Source: Kalaharituber pfeilii
Taxonomy: Eukaryota > Ascomycota > Pezizomycetes > Pezizales > Pezizaceae
DNA: 64,000 nt
Assembly: GCA_015179045.1 (NCBI GenBank)
Contig: WHUZ01000084.1
Span: 124,001-188,000, forward strand
Direction: 5' to 3'
Shown here: positions 25,050 through 36,400 of the stretch, one piece after another
Numbering within the stretch: position 1 is the first letter of the stretch
Layout: each line of letters starts with the position of its first letter
The notes under the pieces: generated by a model
Told to the model about the DNA's origin: nothing
The model's input: only the letters and a program-made list of their open reading frames with translations
Database searches by the model: none
Program-made: the position numbers and the translations under genes

Positions 25050-26055
25050 AGATGCTTAAGAACATCAAGAGATGCGGTTGGTTCCATATTAATATATACC
25101 ATAGAACACTCGCTCCGAAGCCGCAACCGACGAGAACGACATCAAGCTCCACAAGGTCTCAGGTCACATCTTCGACTCGGTAAAGATATTCCTAGCCAAG
25201 GTACTCTTCGCTGACAGGCGCGAGCTGGGAAATTGAAGAAGTTGGATAAATTAAGGGCGAAGGCGTTTGAAGTGCGGAAAGTCATCTTCGATGATGTGCA
25301 GAGGGAGAGAGGGAGGAAAACGAGGTAAAGGAGGTTAGGGACCTGGGTTGCCTTCTCAAGTTCCCGAGGAAAAAGGAGATCGATACCTCCGCGCAGACGC
25401 TGGATTAGTTTGCCTGCGTTCTCCCCGTCGTCCAAGCGAGGGATCCGGCCGTGCTAAGGGCGTTCTGGGAGGGTTATGTGCTCTCCGCGGGCGGGGGAGC
25501 GACTTGCTGTTCCCGGTTGCCGGGTTGCCGGGAGAGCGCTATGGGAATTCGGTGACGGACTTGAGGACAGAGAGTTGATACGGGTGATAAAGGGGTTATT
25601 GGAGGTGCTTGAGGCACGAGACGAGAGGATTGTGAACACGGCGTTGGAGACGGTTGGGGGAGGCCTGGAGATGGGGGTGCTGAGGAGGGTGGTGGGCCAG
25701 TTAGGCAAGAGGATGTTTTTGGCGACGCAGGCGGCGACGAGGGCGGGGGGATGGGAGGGTGGTTGCGGGGGTCAGGGTGTATAGGGCGTTAGGGGTCACA
25801 GCGGAAGGGGGAGTGCGAGGGATGGTGGTGAGGAAGTTAGTGGGGATGTTGGCGCATAAGTGGCCGAGAGTGTGGAGGGAGGTGGCGGAGGCGCTGTGGA
25901 TGGTATTAGTGGTTGGTGGAGAAGGTACTGGGGATGGGGAGGGGAGGACAGGTGAGGTGATGAAGGTGTTGGAGGAGGGCAAATGGATGGGGAAGATGGA
26001 GGTGGTGAAGGAGTGTGTGGAGAGGGTGAAGGGGGGTGTTGGGGTTGGTGTATGA
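25050..26055 (+). pseudogene. Decayed gene resembling the C-terminus of tubulin-folding cofactor D
   Basis: A G-rich region with open frames in changing phase. At 25570-25740 it reads as helical-repeat text such as RVIKGLLEVLEARDERIVNT and ALETVGGGLEMGVLRRVVGQ. At 25765-26053 it continues, in another frame, as VVAGVRVYRALG..., VVRKLVGMLAHKWPRVWREV, AEALWMVLV, ending in a stop. The order and the 'W/YPxVRxxAAExLW' signature recall fungal cofactor D, a HEAT-repeat protein that assembles tubulin dimers. Upstream, 25440-25560 also carries pieces (WEGYVLSAG, then GSDLLFPVAGL in another frame). At least two frameshifts indicate a dead copy. Its G-richness is unlike its AT-rich neighbours. The assignment is from recalled patterns only. 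Confidence 0.4.
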
Positions 26056-27232
26056 CGTGAGAAAGTGAGGAGTCGATGGTGAAGCGATAGGCAAGCTGGA
26101 TTTTAGATGCATAGATAAATAGATAGTAGAATTAAAATCGTCATCGTCTAGAGTCTGTCCGATGCGCGAGGACACTATTGTCTTCATATCAAGTAGAAGT
26201 ATTCAAAGCCTTGGAGGTGCACGTCGACCCTCGTATTTTATTGCAAGTTTATACCTACTTGAAACGGTAATTGCATGCTCGAAAGAAAACGAAAAAAAAA
26301 ATAAATATAATAAACAATAATAATAGTAATAATATATTTCCTTTTTTTATATAGAATAGAATAGAGTGTGAGATAGCGGTCGCATATTTGCCCCCCTCCA
26401 GCTAACGTTCGTATATAACCTAAAATTGTTCCATATATTGATTTACCTACAATGTAACAAATTTATTCATATCCCACAAAGATACCATTTTTTTTCCGCT
26501 AGAATCATTTTTCCGCCATTGCTAGAATGTCCTTCTCTTTTCGTATGCAAAACTCGTTTCGCTATCTTCTTCAAATACCATAACTTTGCCATCTCCTGTA
26601 TCATAACTTTATTGTGTTTCTTGGTACTTCTTTTGTGCTGCCTGTAATGGAGGGTGCCTGGATGTGTGACCGGCCTTGGCAAGCACATTATTACCTATTG
26701 GGGTACATGTTACCTATTTGTGTATTGTAGATAACTTCCCTCCTCGGCCTTTTCGGCTGACCCCCGTGAGTATAAAGCTCTGGGGCGGAGGGGGAATGAG
26801 AAGGCAGACTGTGTTGAGTATCATCCTTTACACTGCCATGTACGTATCTTTCACGTCAACGCCACTTATGAAGTGCTACCGGTATACATAGAATAAACAG
26901 AGTTTGAACCTGACCTGGGTATATGGGTCCCTGCCGTAGGCTGGTAGTTTGCATGCGGGGTTATCTCACCGAAAACAATTCCATGAAAAATGCATCTGTG
27001 ATGCAACTATAACTTCAGTATGTCAGTACGCTATACTCTTGAATGCATCAGCACTGGCCAGATATACATGACGCAGACCTTTGCCCAGCCAGCCTGAACA
27101 AATTTTAAATAGATGACTAACCATCGAGGAACCCAAGAAAACCAGAGTAGATTGACATTGATATAAAGTCAAGCTCATATTTTCACTTTAAATTGATCTG
27201 GTGCAATCTGCATGCATATAGGATAAATAGAG
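26056..27232. other. AT-rich intergenic region
   Basis: A/T-rich simple sequence at about 26288-26350; no gene could be supported. Confidence 0.4.
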
Positions 27233-27334
27233 TGAGCAGTACAGAGCCATGAATTGATGTCTGTGTACTATAGTATAGTTGAGCAGTACAGAGCCATGAA
27301 TTAATGTCTGTATACTATAGTATAGTTGAGCTGT
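27233..27334. repeat. Tandem duplication of a 51-bp unit
   Basis: Two adjacent copies of a unit starting GAGCAGTACAGAGCCATGAA and ending TACTATAGTATAGTT differ at only a few bases. The internal ACTATAGTATAGT is near-palindromic. Confidence 0.8.
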
Positions 27335-29974
27335 CAAGTGAGCATGAGATTCCTAGTTTACATATATGTCATGAAGAATATGCATTAGATATTGGTGAGA
27401 TGAGGAAGAGGAAAGGAAATGGAGTGTTGTAGAAGTGGTAATCTTAGGAAGAATTTGGGTGTGAGACTAAAAGAGTCTGAAGCTAATAAGAAAAGAGAAT
27501 TGGGACATGAGGGGAAACTGCCGTATATGGACAGTTAGCGCAGAATTTGAGTGTAGAATTCGTATCATAAAGTAGAGGAAAACCATAAAGGTGAGATGTA
27601 CAACTCTTCCTCTCTAATATGCCATTGTTCATCATATGCCCAAACTTCTTTCGATAGCTTAAGCTTAGGTCTGGTTGGAACGCTGAACTGGTTCAAGATT
27701 AAGCACTAATAGGTAAGGAACCGAAGCTCAACTTTATAATTTAGAAATGTGGCATGGCAGCCTGATCAACTCAATGTTGATCGATCTGATTCCTCCGAAG
27801 CATACATGTGCACTGCTGCAAGAAAACTGCCGAATTATCTCAAGCAAATTGAGTTTTTTACGTTCCTTCGGGACGTTTGTCAAGTAATTATAATAAACGA
27901 GGGGACCGGGCAACCCCGGTGAATATAGAAAGTACATAGAGTTTTTAGAATTCGCTACGGGCCACTAGCCACTCAATGGCTTTGTTCCAACATTTCCTCA
28001 GACGTCTCTGCATCACAAGGTTACCTAATTGGAGAGGAAAGGTGCATTATGCATGCCCACGCCATGAAAATCGTTACAATGCAATGGTCATTTGCATAAT
28101 TTGATAAAACAGTTGATATTCCCTAGTCCGGATCACTATGCACAAGCTTTAGGCTTCTAGTAAGCCCGTAGGAGAAGATATTGCACTAGCAATGTAATTA
28201 TAAAAAGTTATCATGATTGACAGTGAAATTAAGGCGAACGGCATACTCAACCCCTTGCTTAGTTCCTTTAATTTTTGTGATATATGGAGAAATCGCGAAT
28301 GTTAATACCTGCCCATATGCACTATCAAGCCTCTGAACATCAACAATACCTTGTCTGCTTGCTATAACATATATATTCAAATAACTATCAAAGCCCCGTT
28401 TCCTCATACATATATGTGGAGACGAATTTACAAGCCCATAACCTGCCACCTGAACCTAAGCAAGAGCTAAGAGTCACCGCTACCCGTAATCACTTGTGTC
28501 TGGAGTGCATTCCTTGATTATCGATCGACGGTGGTCATCCTTTGTCACTTTGTAGCTCTATAGCTATAAATGATATTAATTCTAAATGCATCATTGAATG
28601 TTGTGAATATAGAATCTTCCGCTTCGCACAACCATCTGAGGCTTGACGACTACTTACATATCTGAACTCAAGCATTTTCCTAGCGAGGTCCTAATCTTGC
28701 GCTTTCACACTACATTGTGCGCTGCACGTGCATCTACGCCGTGAAGGGCATACATATGCATGTTGACGTTCGATTAACGGCCCCATACTAGCCACGCGTA
28801 GTGTACGAGTACGGTACCCATGGCCTAGTCTCGTAACCAGACGCTGACTAAGGGGAGCAACCGAGACTACCCATGGCCATAATTTGTTTGCAGTCCGCTT
28901 ACATAGATTATTAGGATAATATAGAGTACTCGAGTACTGTATACTGCAACCGGTTACCCCGGGCACGCACGAGACCACAGCGACCCCATAGTCCCCGAAA
29001 TCAAACAAAATATAAGTTCCGGACGTATATGTGCAAACGTATATATTCGTTACTTAATTGCCTAGAGCACATCGTGCATGCTAGTACACTATTCGAAGAC
29101 GAAACGTGTTAATTTGATGTGATTGCTATAGTTCCTCAAGCTTTGACGAATACTGTAGAGGATAACAGCACCAACTCAGTTGCGAGGACTTGGCAAATTT
29201 CTATTTATTACCAGAGCACGTGACAAAGCACTTTCGCGCACCTGGGTGAAACTGCACGACATATGTACTAGGTATGGAGAGCAGAAAGATGATATCTTCA
29301 TTGGTTGATAAATTGGCATAAAGCAAAATACCGTCGTTCCTGAATGAATGGAAACTGCTTGCCTCTCCAAAATTACAACCAATATCCAAGAGATCCAGTT
29401 ACTGCAGCCCGCTACGTGGTGAAGCAAACATCTCAAAAAAAAAAAAAAAAAAGAAAAAAGAAAAAAAAAAAAGGAAACTTGGAAAATATCAATCAAGGAA
29501 AGTGAAAGAAATAATCTTTTAAAAAAGATCAAAAAAAAAAAAAATCACACAAGGGAATCAGGTAACTAAAAGAAGTACCGTACATAAAGAAGCTAGTCCG
29601 TGTGAAGCCTAAGATCAATCCCCGTATATCATGAGTTGGTGTAACCAAAAAAAAGGAAGCAGGACATCAATACTTACATCGTTAGCACGTGGTCTATATG
29701 AGTAGTCAAATGTTGAACTCCTCTTCGAAACCCCAGAGCAAAAAATATCCCGATATCTAAATAATAAAAAGGAAAAAGAAAAAACAAAACAAAAAGGTCA
29801 TGCAGGCACTAGATTCACCATCACCCAGCAAAGCAAAGCAATTCGCGTCCCTCCCTCTATTCAGCGTCCCCATACCCTTCGATATCAACCATGAAATCAG
29901 TCTAGAGCAATGGCGCCCCACGTTAGGCACTGACACTCCCCGTGCCAGCGGCCGAGTGATCACCCAGGGAACCA
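27335..29974. other. Region without a supported gene, with A-rich runs
   Basis: Long A-rich runs at 29434-29474 and 29523-29544 give Phe-rich frames on the minus strand that are not credible genes. Nothing else could be supported in about 2.6 kb. Confidence 0.4.
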
Positions 29975-30945
29975 TCAATAAACCCTTGCGGTTCGGTGCC
30001 GACCGCTCTTTACCGTCGGGGCCGTCCAGGGTCCTGGCGCTGCAGCTGGCATCTTGACACCCCTCAACCCCATTCGGAATTCTAACTCGATTCCGCTATC
30101 TGTGAACTTCTCCCCGGCCTTTAGCCTGCTTTCCATATCCCGCACCCGCTCCATCAGCCCTTCGGATTTGGTTTCCATCGCTTTAAGTTGCCCTCCGTAT
30201 GCGCTCAGCACTGACTTCAACCGTAATTCTTGCTCTAAATCTCGGTGATATGTCGGGCGTCGCTCCATTCCCTTCGACAGTAGCCTTGCTGCCTCCTGTA
30301 ATTCCATCGCCCGCTCCATGAAACGTCCTCCATTGGCGGTTGCGTTTTCCACCTGCTTCAAGTGCTCAATGTAAGCATCTAGGTTCGGTGGGCTTCGCTT
30401 CGTAGCTCTGCTTTCTACTACTGAACTGTAAAATCCTCGATTTCCTGGATTTTCTTGCCATGTTCTCTTCCCTGCCCTGTAACAATTGTTATTATTGCCT
30501 CCCCGGCTCAGTGCTAGTAACTTTTCCGAAAAAACTGGCACCTCCGGAGAAAACATATAATTTTCCTGGTCCTCATCCTTGTATTCTTCAGGCGTTTTGC
30601 CTGAACGCATTTCGTCCCCCTCCAATTCATAGTACGGCTTCCTGAGCTCAGGGGGATAAATAGAAAGTTCGATTTCCGTATATACTCTATGGCTGGTCTC
30701 ATATCCTTTGATGCTACATCGAAGGGTAAGGTATGCATGCTTGGGCGCCCCGAATTTTCAAAATCTGAGTCAGACTCGAAACATATTTTCGAAGGGGTTG
30801 ATGGCATCGTTAAAAGGGCTTTGGGATCCAAATTAGGACTTGCAACCGGCATGGCGGCGGTTTCAATCTCTGTAGGCTTCAATCTGCTTCTGCGTTTGCT
30901 GCACCTCGGCTGGGAGGAGCGGACGGAAGTAATTCTAGGCAACAA
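29975..30945 (-). CDS. Unidentified coiled-coil protein gene with one apparent frameshift
   Basis: Two overlapping minus-strand frames look like one coding exon. The upstream frame (30945 to about 30655) enters through a good 3' splice site: CACTAAT, then a T-rich run and GCCTAG at about 30944-30960. The downstream frame (about 30656 to 29975) carries on with Asp/Glu-rich text and a helical, probably coiled-coil segment (residues equivalent to 30380-30070). The two join smoothly if one base is missing from the run of five C (minus strand) at 30651-30655. Together they give about 320 residues. A 5' exon should lie beyond 30960; GTATGT at about 31051-31056 would be a fitting donor, and hydrophobic frames at 31060-31350 could be earlier, membrane-spanning exons. 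No known family is recognised. Either a sequencing error in the C-run or a true broken gene explains the shift. Confidence 0.45.
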
Positions 30946-31059
30946 AGAAAAATATTAGTGCCTGTGAACACACCCAGAACGGAAATCAACTCTTATTTAT
31001 TTTAGAGTTTTTGCCAGATTGGGAAATCAAGCCTAGAGTAAATCATACAAATACATACC

Positions 31060-33600
31060 CCATGACGATGTTCGGAGTAAAAGAACACCACTGGAATAAT
31101 CCGATGGAAGAGAAGACTGGCAGTAAAGGAAGCGGTTCGATTCCGGCGGTTATGGCCAGTGATTGTAGGCTAAGCCGTCGATCTTTGACTGAGTAGCGGG
31201 ATTTGGGCGGTCGGTATATAGAGAATAGTGCAGAGCAATCCTGCAGCTGGAAACACAGGTCCCAGTATGATCTGTAGTTCAGTCAACCGATTATTCCTCG
31301 AATCCGTAAATTCATAGAATACTAGTATCCTCCAACTTAATAAAGTAGCACAAGGGAAAAGATATCTAGAAGTGGATTCTCCCTTGACATATATAACGGA
31401 CCCTCCACTCCAGGACCTTCTCTCGCGTAGGCCTCTAGAATTAACACCTCGCCACACCCCACATTCTCAGTTACTACCCACACTCGATTACCAGACGACA
31501 CACTCTAACGTAAAATGCACCCTAACCTACCTTGTACCGACCAGTGCTAATGAATAGATGATTAGAGCATCCCAGCTCCCTATTGCATGGGCTTTGCTTC
31601 GTCAGGCCTCTTTCATATCCTACTACCTTCCTTTCTCTCTGTACGGTATCCTCCGTGTCGTATCCGTAGCGTTACAATGCTCAATTATCGACCTCCAGAG
31701 TCATAGCGTGTATATGTTTCTCGCAAGGAAAATTAATCGCTAAGTGCTAATAATCCCTCTGATTCCCTTACATGAACCTGCAGTCACTGGGGAACAAACT
31801 TAGCAATACCTCGAGTAGAGCAAATAGACACCTCTGAAGTTGGACCCCGTTGTTCACTTATTAGAAGTAGGGAAAATGAGGCGTGAAAAATGAGGCGTGC
31901 ACGGGCATCGTTCCATGAAAGTGATGGCTGGCGGATTCCTTGTCAAGGCGACAAGCAGGCGTTTGCCATGTTCAGCGGATTGCCTCAGCCATCAATGGGC
32001 AATTAAGTGGGTAACAAACAAGAACCTTATAACGCCATGTTCCTGTCATTCTACCAAGAGGATAAACGAGGCAGGAAGGGTATTACCGTCCCCAATGCCA
32101 CCTTCTACATTATCACATGATTCGCCCAGAGCAAGGAAAGAAGTAGGAAGGAAAAAAGAGCGAAATAAATTAACGGGCAATCTCTCTTCCTCGATCCTCG
32201 TCATACTCACACTTGCAATAAGCACGGTTCGGAGACGAACCAGAAAAATAAAATAAGACTCTCGCAGTTAAGCGAGCCTGAGCTACAATATTGGCAGCTT
32301 ATGATAGGACATTATGGTGCAGCTAAAGCTTAGTAACTTTAGAACATCACAATATTATCAGCAACCACGTATTCATGAAAGATTCACTAGTTATACAATT
32401 CCGCAGTGTCCGTGTTCCACAATCCAGCGTCTGGTGGACCAGAAATACGCCGAATTTGGAGGCAAGCGAGTGCATCACCAACTGCTGGGAACCATATTCA
32501 GCGCTTCTGGTAAGTTCAGATATCTGATAGGACAAGCTTAAATGCGAGCCCTGATTCTAAGAGGGCAAAACAATATTTACAGCCACAGCGTTGCCTACAT
32601 ATGCAGAAGTGAGTTAAGTAGAAAATAGTTGCTACTTACAGGTCCTGCATTATTCTCATGTAAGCGCCCCGCAGCATCGCACTTTCGGACTTTCCCCCTA
32701 GATAATGCTAGCCTGATTGACAGATCAGGCGTGGGATTTTTATGCTACTATGACAATTACAAAAGCAAGCTCAGCCCCAGTGATATAAATAGAGTGGCAA
32801 CCTTCAATACGAGAACTGAGTCTAAGAATGAATAAGGTAGGAGACACCCTCCTTTATTGTGAAGCAAATAGTAGCACAGGTATGCTGGTCGGCGGGCCGA
32901 CAGAATATCCGAAAATTCTAGGACGCATAGCTATGTGGCAGTGGAATGAATGGCCACGAAGGGAGATAGGTTGACTTGGTATTTTCACGGCCAAACATCA
33001 CACTTTTGGTGTGCTACAGCTGGGCTAGTTTCATGCTGAAAATCAAACATGAATATCACACAGACACCGGGCTGGGTTTATCAGGAAAAAACTGAAAGCT
33101 GCCCAGATTTGAGGCTACGTAACGCCTCTACGCAAGCTGGGGAGGGACTTACCATCGCCCGCAAGCGTCGTGCAGTTTATCATGTTAGATATTGACATGA
33201 CACAATGACTGATTCTGATAGCGGTATGACGTTGATGTGAATGCTTCGTATGTATACAACTATGCACTTAATAATATGTATGACATTGCTATTAATACTG
33301 GAATTTGCAATTTTTTATTTTAGGATCTTAGTTATAGGTCGGAAAATTAATTGTCAACTCATGTACATATTTCTCTAATCGATAGCAGGATGACTTTGTA
33401 TACTATACTACTGTAGTGATTTTACTTTCTTTAAAACGACTCGACAGCAATTTTCTCCGTCGGGGGCCCGGGTTACACCGTTCTTTAGCTCTAAACTTAA
33501 CACCGTTTAAAATGTATGACCTCCTGGTAAGCGAGGGGCGTGCATGGATGTTGATGGCATGATTTGTGGGCATATGTACCTAGTAGAACTTACAAGTCAA
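31060..33600. other. Region without a firmly supported gene
   Basis: The first 300 bp may hold upstream exons of the coiled-coil gene on the minus strand (hydrophobic text such as IILGPVFPAAGLLCTILYIP at 31260-31210). The rest shows only short, unrelated frames. Confidence 0.3.
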
Positions 33601-36400
33601 TCCAGGAACGTTAATTTTCTTTTGACATAGACCCCTTGTAAGGGTTTGCTTGCAATTGCAATTGGCAAGGGCGCGCTATGACTGGATGAATAATCAGAGG
33701 CATATTCACTTCCCCGAATTGGCAAAAAGTAGACAGGGCGTCTTCATAGAGAATAGTACCATCATTTGATTTATTTTTGCTGTTGTGGGTGCTGCCTATA
33801 TGCACCTTCTGCGGATGGTAGCATTATAGCTTCTCCTACTGCTATTGATAGAGCTCTCCCAACCTTCACTGCTTCTTGCGCTACAGCTATGGAATTAGGT
33901 AGTACAACCAGATGCACATGGGAATGTAAATCGCTAGTTAGGCTGCAATGCTCTTTTCCACCCTGCATGACTTGTCCGACGCCGCAATCAACGGCCAACC
34001 CTCTAAACCTTTGCAACTGGTGTTTAGCCACCCCAAGTAACAGTCCCATGGCTCCCCTCATTAATTTTGCAAGTCAAAGTTTCGATTGAACGATACTGAA
34101 CTGCTATATATGTGTACAGCAAGGATATCTCAACAGTGTAGCTACATGATCAACTTCCTATTCAATAGAAATTATTCAATAGAAATCAGACCACAAAGGC
34201 GTCTCAAGCTCTGCTCAGAAAAAAAAAGAAAAAAAAAAAAAGAAAAAACAAAGGCTGTCTCAGTGGAATGAAACTTGGCCAACATCCAACATCATGTAGC
34301 AGTGCAACGTCCAAGTGGCTCGGATCAAGCCACTCGCTCACTCACGTCAACATTGGTCCGAGTATGTACATAAACACCGTCCTCTGCATCACAGTTAGCT
34401 CATTATCGCTAGTTTCAGATTTTTCTTTTTTTTTTTCCTGTGCTGATTGCTGATGCTGCGTTCAGCTGGACTTGCAGCTAACCGAAGTCAATGTACGTCA
34501 TGCGCGTGAGCGTTCTGAGTTTAACCCTGACCTGAGCACTTTACCATCGGTTACCGCGTCCAAGGCATGGACGCACTAACATCGCTTAGATGCAACTTCC
34601 TCTATTCTGTGGTTTGATCCTTTCATGTTTCCTAATGCATGAAAAATAAACCCGAGCCGACGCAGTACTGCATTGCACATCAACTTTTAGGCAAAGTGGC
34701 GCGAGTATGCCCCTGGAGCTGAATCGTTGCTCATTAGGATAAACTGGAGTATGATCGTAAACTTATAAACTCACAGGCTTGTGTGGCATACGACTGGATC
34801 TCGCGACTTCAACAATATGGCAATTTGAGTTGATAGAAGCGAGGTTTAGAGTTCAATTCATGGCCGGACAAATGTCTTTTAGGTTCTTGTGAAGCTCGTA
34901 ATGGCCTGGGAGAACTCCAAGGCAAGGCGTAGTCCATACGTGGCGTGATCGGCATGGATATCATGTATAAGTAGCCCGAGCTCGAGCCGAGCTGCAATCA
35001 GAATTGCGTGTTAGCTGTGCAATTGGTCAGGGGAGGTGCCCAAGGGTTTCGTGTGGAATCGATTCTCCCGTACGGTTGACGGTGCCAGCATCGTACCCTT
35101 CCCTTTCGCAACGGGTCTTCTTCCGGCATTCATCGGGCTTGGCTCCGCAGGATTCTTCACTCTGAAGTTTGATATTCGGGTAACAGCAGGTACTTTCAAG
35201 CCGAGTTTGATTGGAAGCAGGATTCTACTGAACTAATTAGGCAAAAATTCAATTCTGCATTTAAGATTTATCGACAATGACGATTCATAATTACTCCATG
35301 GAGTGCCGCTCTAGTTCATAAGGTGGATTAGGGCCCAGCGCAGCAGATTACCAATTGCAATCTGCAAATTCCCCCGCCGCGAATCGCTGCAACTAAAAAG
35401 CTAAGATTATCATTCGGTACACCCGTGTCCCCGGTGTCTGGAGAAGGACAGCAGACCTGCATCACATGATTTCGGAATTGAGTTGTGGGACAGATTCCTG
35501 CTCGCTGTTCAAGCTTGAGGCTACTCATTATTTTACACAGGTAAAACTTGATCACAATTTTATATTCGAGACCTCGCTATTACGTACCAATGATAGTAGT
35601 ATTTATCCAATTATGGGAGAAATATCGCTATACTCGAATTCAGCACGACTGGACAAATAAAAAGCAAAAAAAGGCCGCGACAGGTTTGTGCACAGGTGTT
35701 CGCATTGATCATACCACTAGCCATCGTCCTTGTGATCGCGTGGACCAATTGATAGCTAGATGGTTGCTTTCCGGCGCTAAAATGCGATCGCGTTTCGGCA
35801 GTCGGTGATGGGATATGATACCCTGCGAAAGGAGGAGCTCATTGGCCATGGTATAACCCGGACCGACTTTCGGAAGTTGCCATGGGCATGGCCCGAGGTT
35901 GACTTCAATTGATTCTGCAACGATTATGACACTTGATCCAGCTAAGGGGTACCATGACGTTCATAAAACGACGAATTACAGTTCGGAAACCCCTCATACA
36001 ACGATGTGGGCATGATTATGACATTGGGATGCTCGAAGGCCGAAGTCCAATCGGACGATGTGGTTTGCCGAACGACATGTGTGATCATAAGCTGACACAA
36101 GTATTTCTAGTGATTTATTATTGAAGAACTGGGATATTGATTGAAATCAGAGAATATATTGAGCATGGTGTGGTCTAGATCTGGCCGGGTGTCTTGATTA
36201 GAGCTCTTTAGTTGTCTCGTGTCTGGTTCTTAAGTTTAATAATAATTTGTGCTAGTAAACCATATTTCTACTATAAGGCTACTAGTACATTTCTGCAGCT
36301 TCCCATTTGGTGGCATGGTAGGTGTGCCTTGGCAGGTCTACCCTTCTTCAGTACATAGTCCACCCTTAGACCCTGTTTGGTTGACCATGTACAGTCTACC
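33601..36400. other. Region without a supported gene
   Basis: Frames on both strands at 33770-34080 are about 100 codons long but mirror each other and show no domain. An A/G simple repeat lies at 34219-34250. Nothing else could be supported. Confidence 0.35.

Noticed and set aside
25454..26187. Pro/Thr/Ser-rich minus-strand frames
   Set aside because: They result from the C-rich complement of the G-rich cofactor D-like remnant; the plus strand carries the helical-repeat text.
29176..29532. Phe-rich minus-strand frame
   Set aside because: It runs through long A-tracts of the plus strand; there is no credible protein.
31131..31150. GGTTCGATTCC, like a tRNA T-loop/B box
   Set aside because: No A box at a suitable distance and no cloverleaf could be drawn around it.
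33766..34089. Overlapping frames of about 100 codons on both strands
   Set aside because: They mirror each other, and neither shows a motif that would decide the strand.
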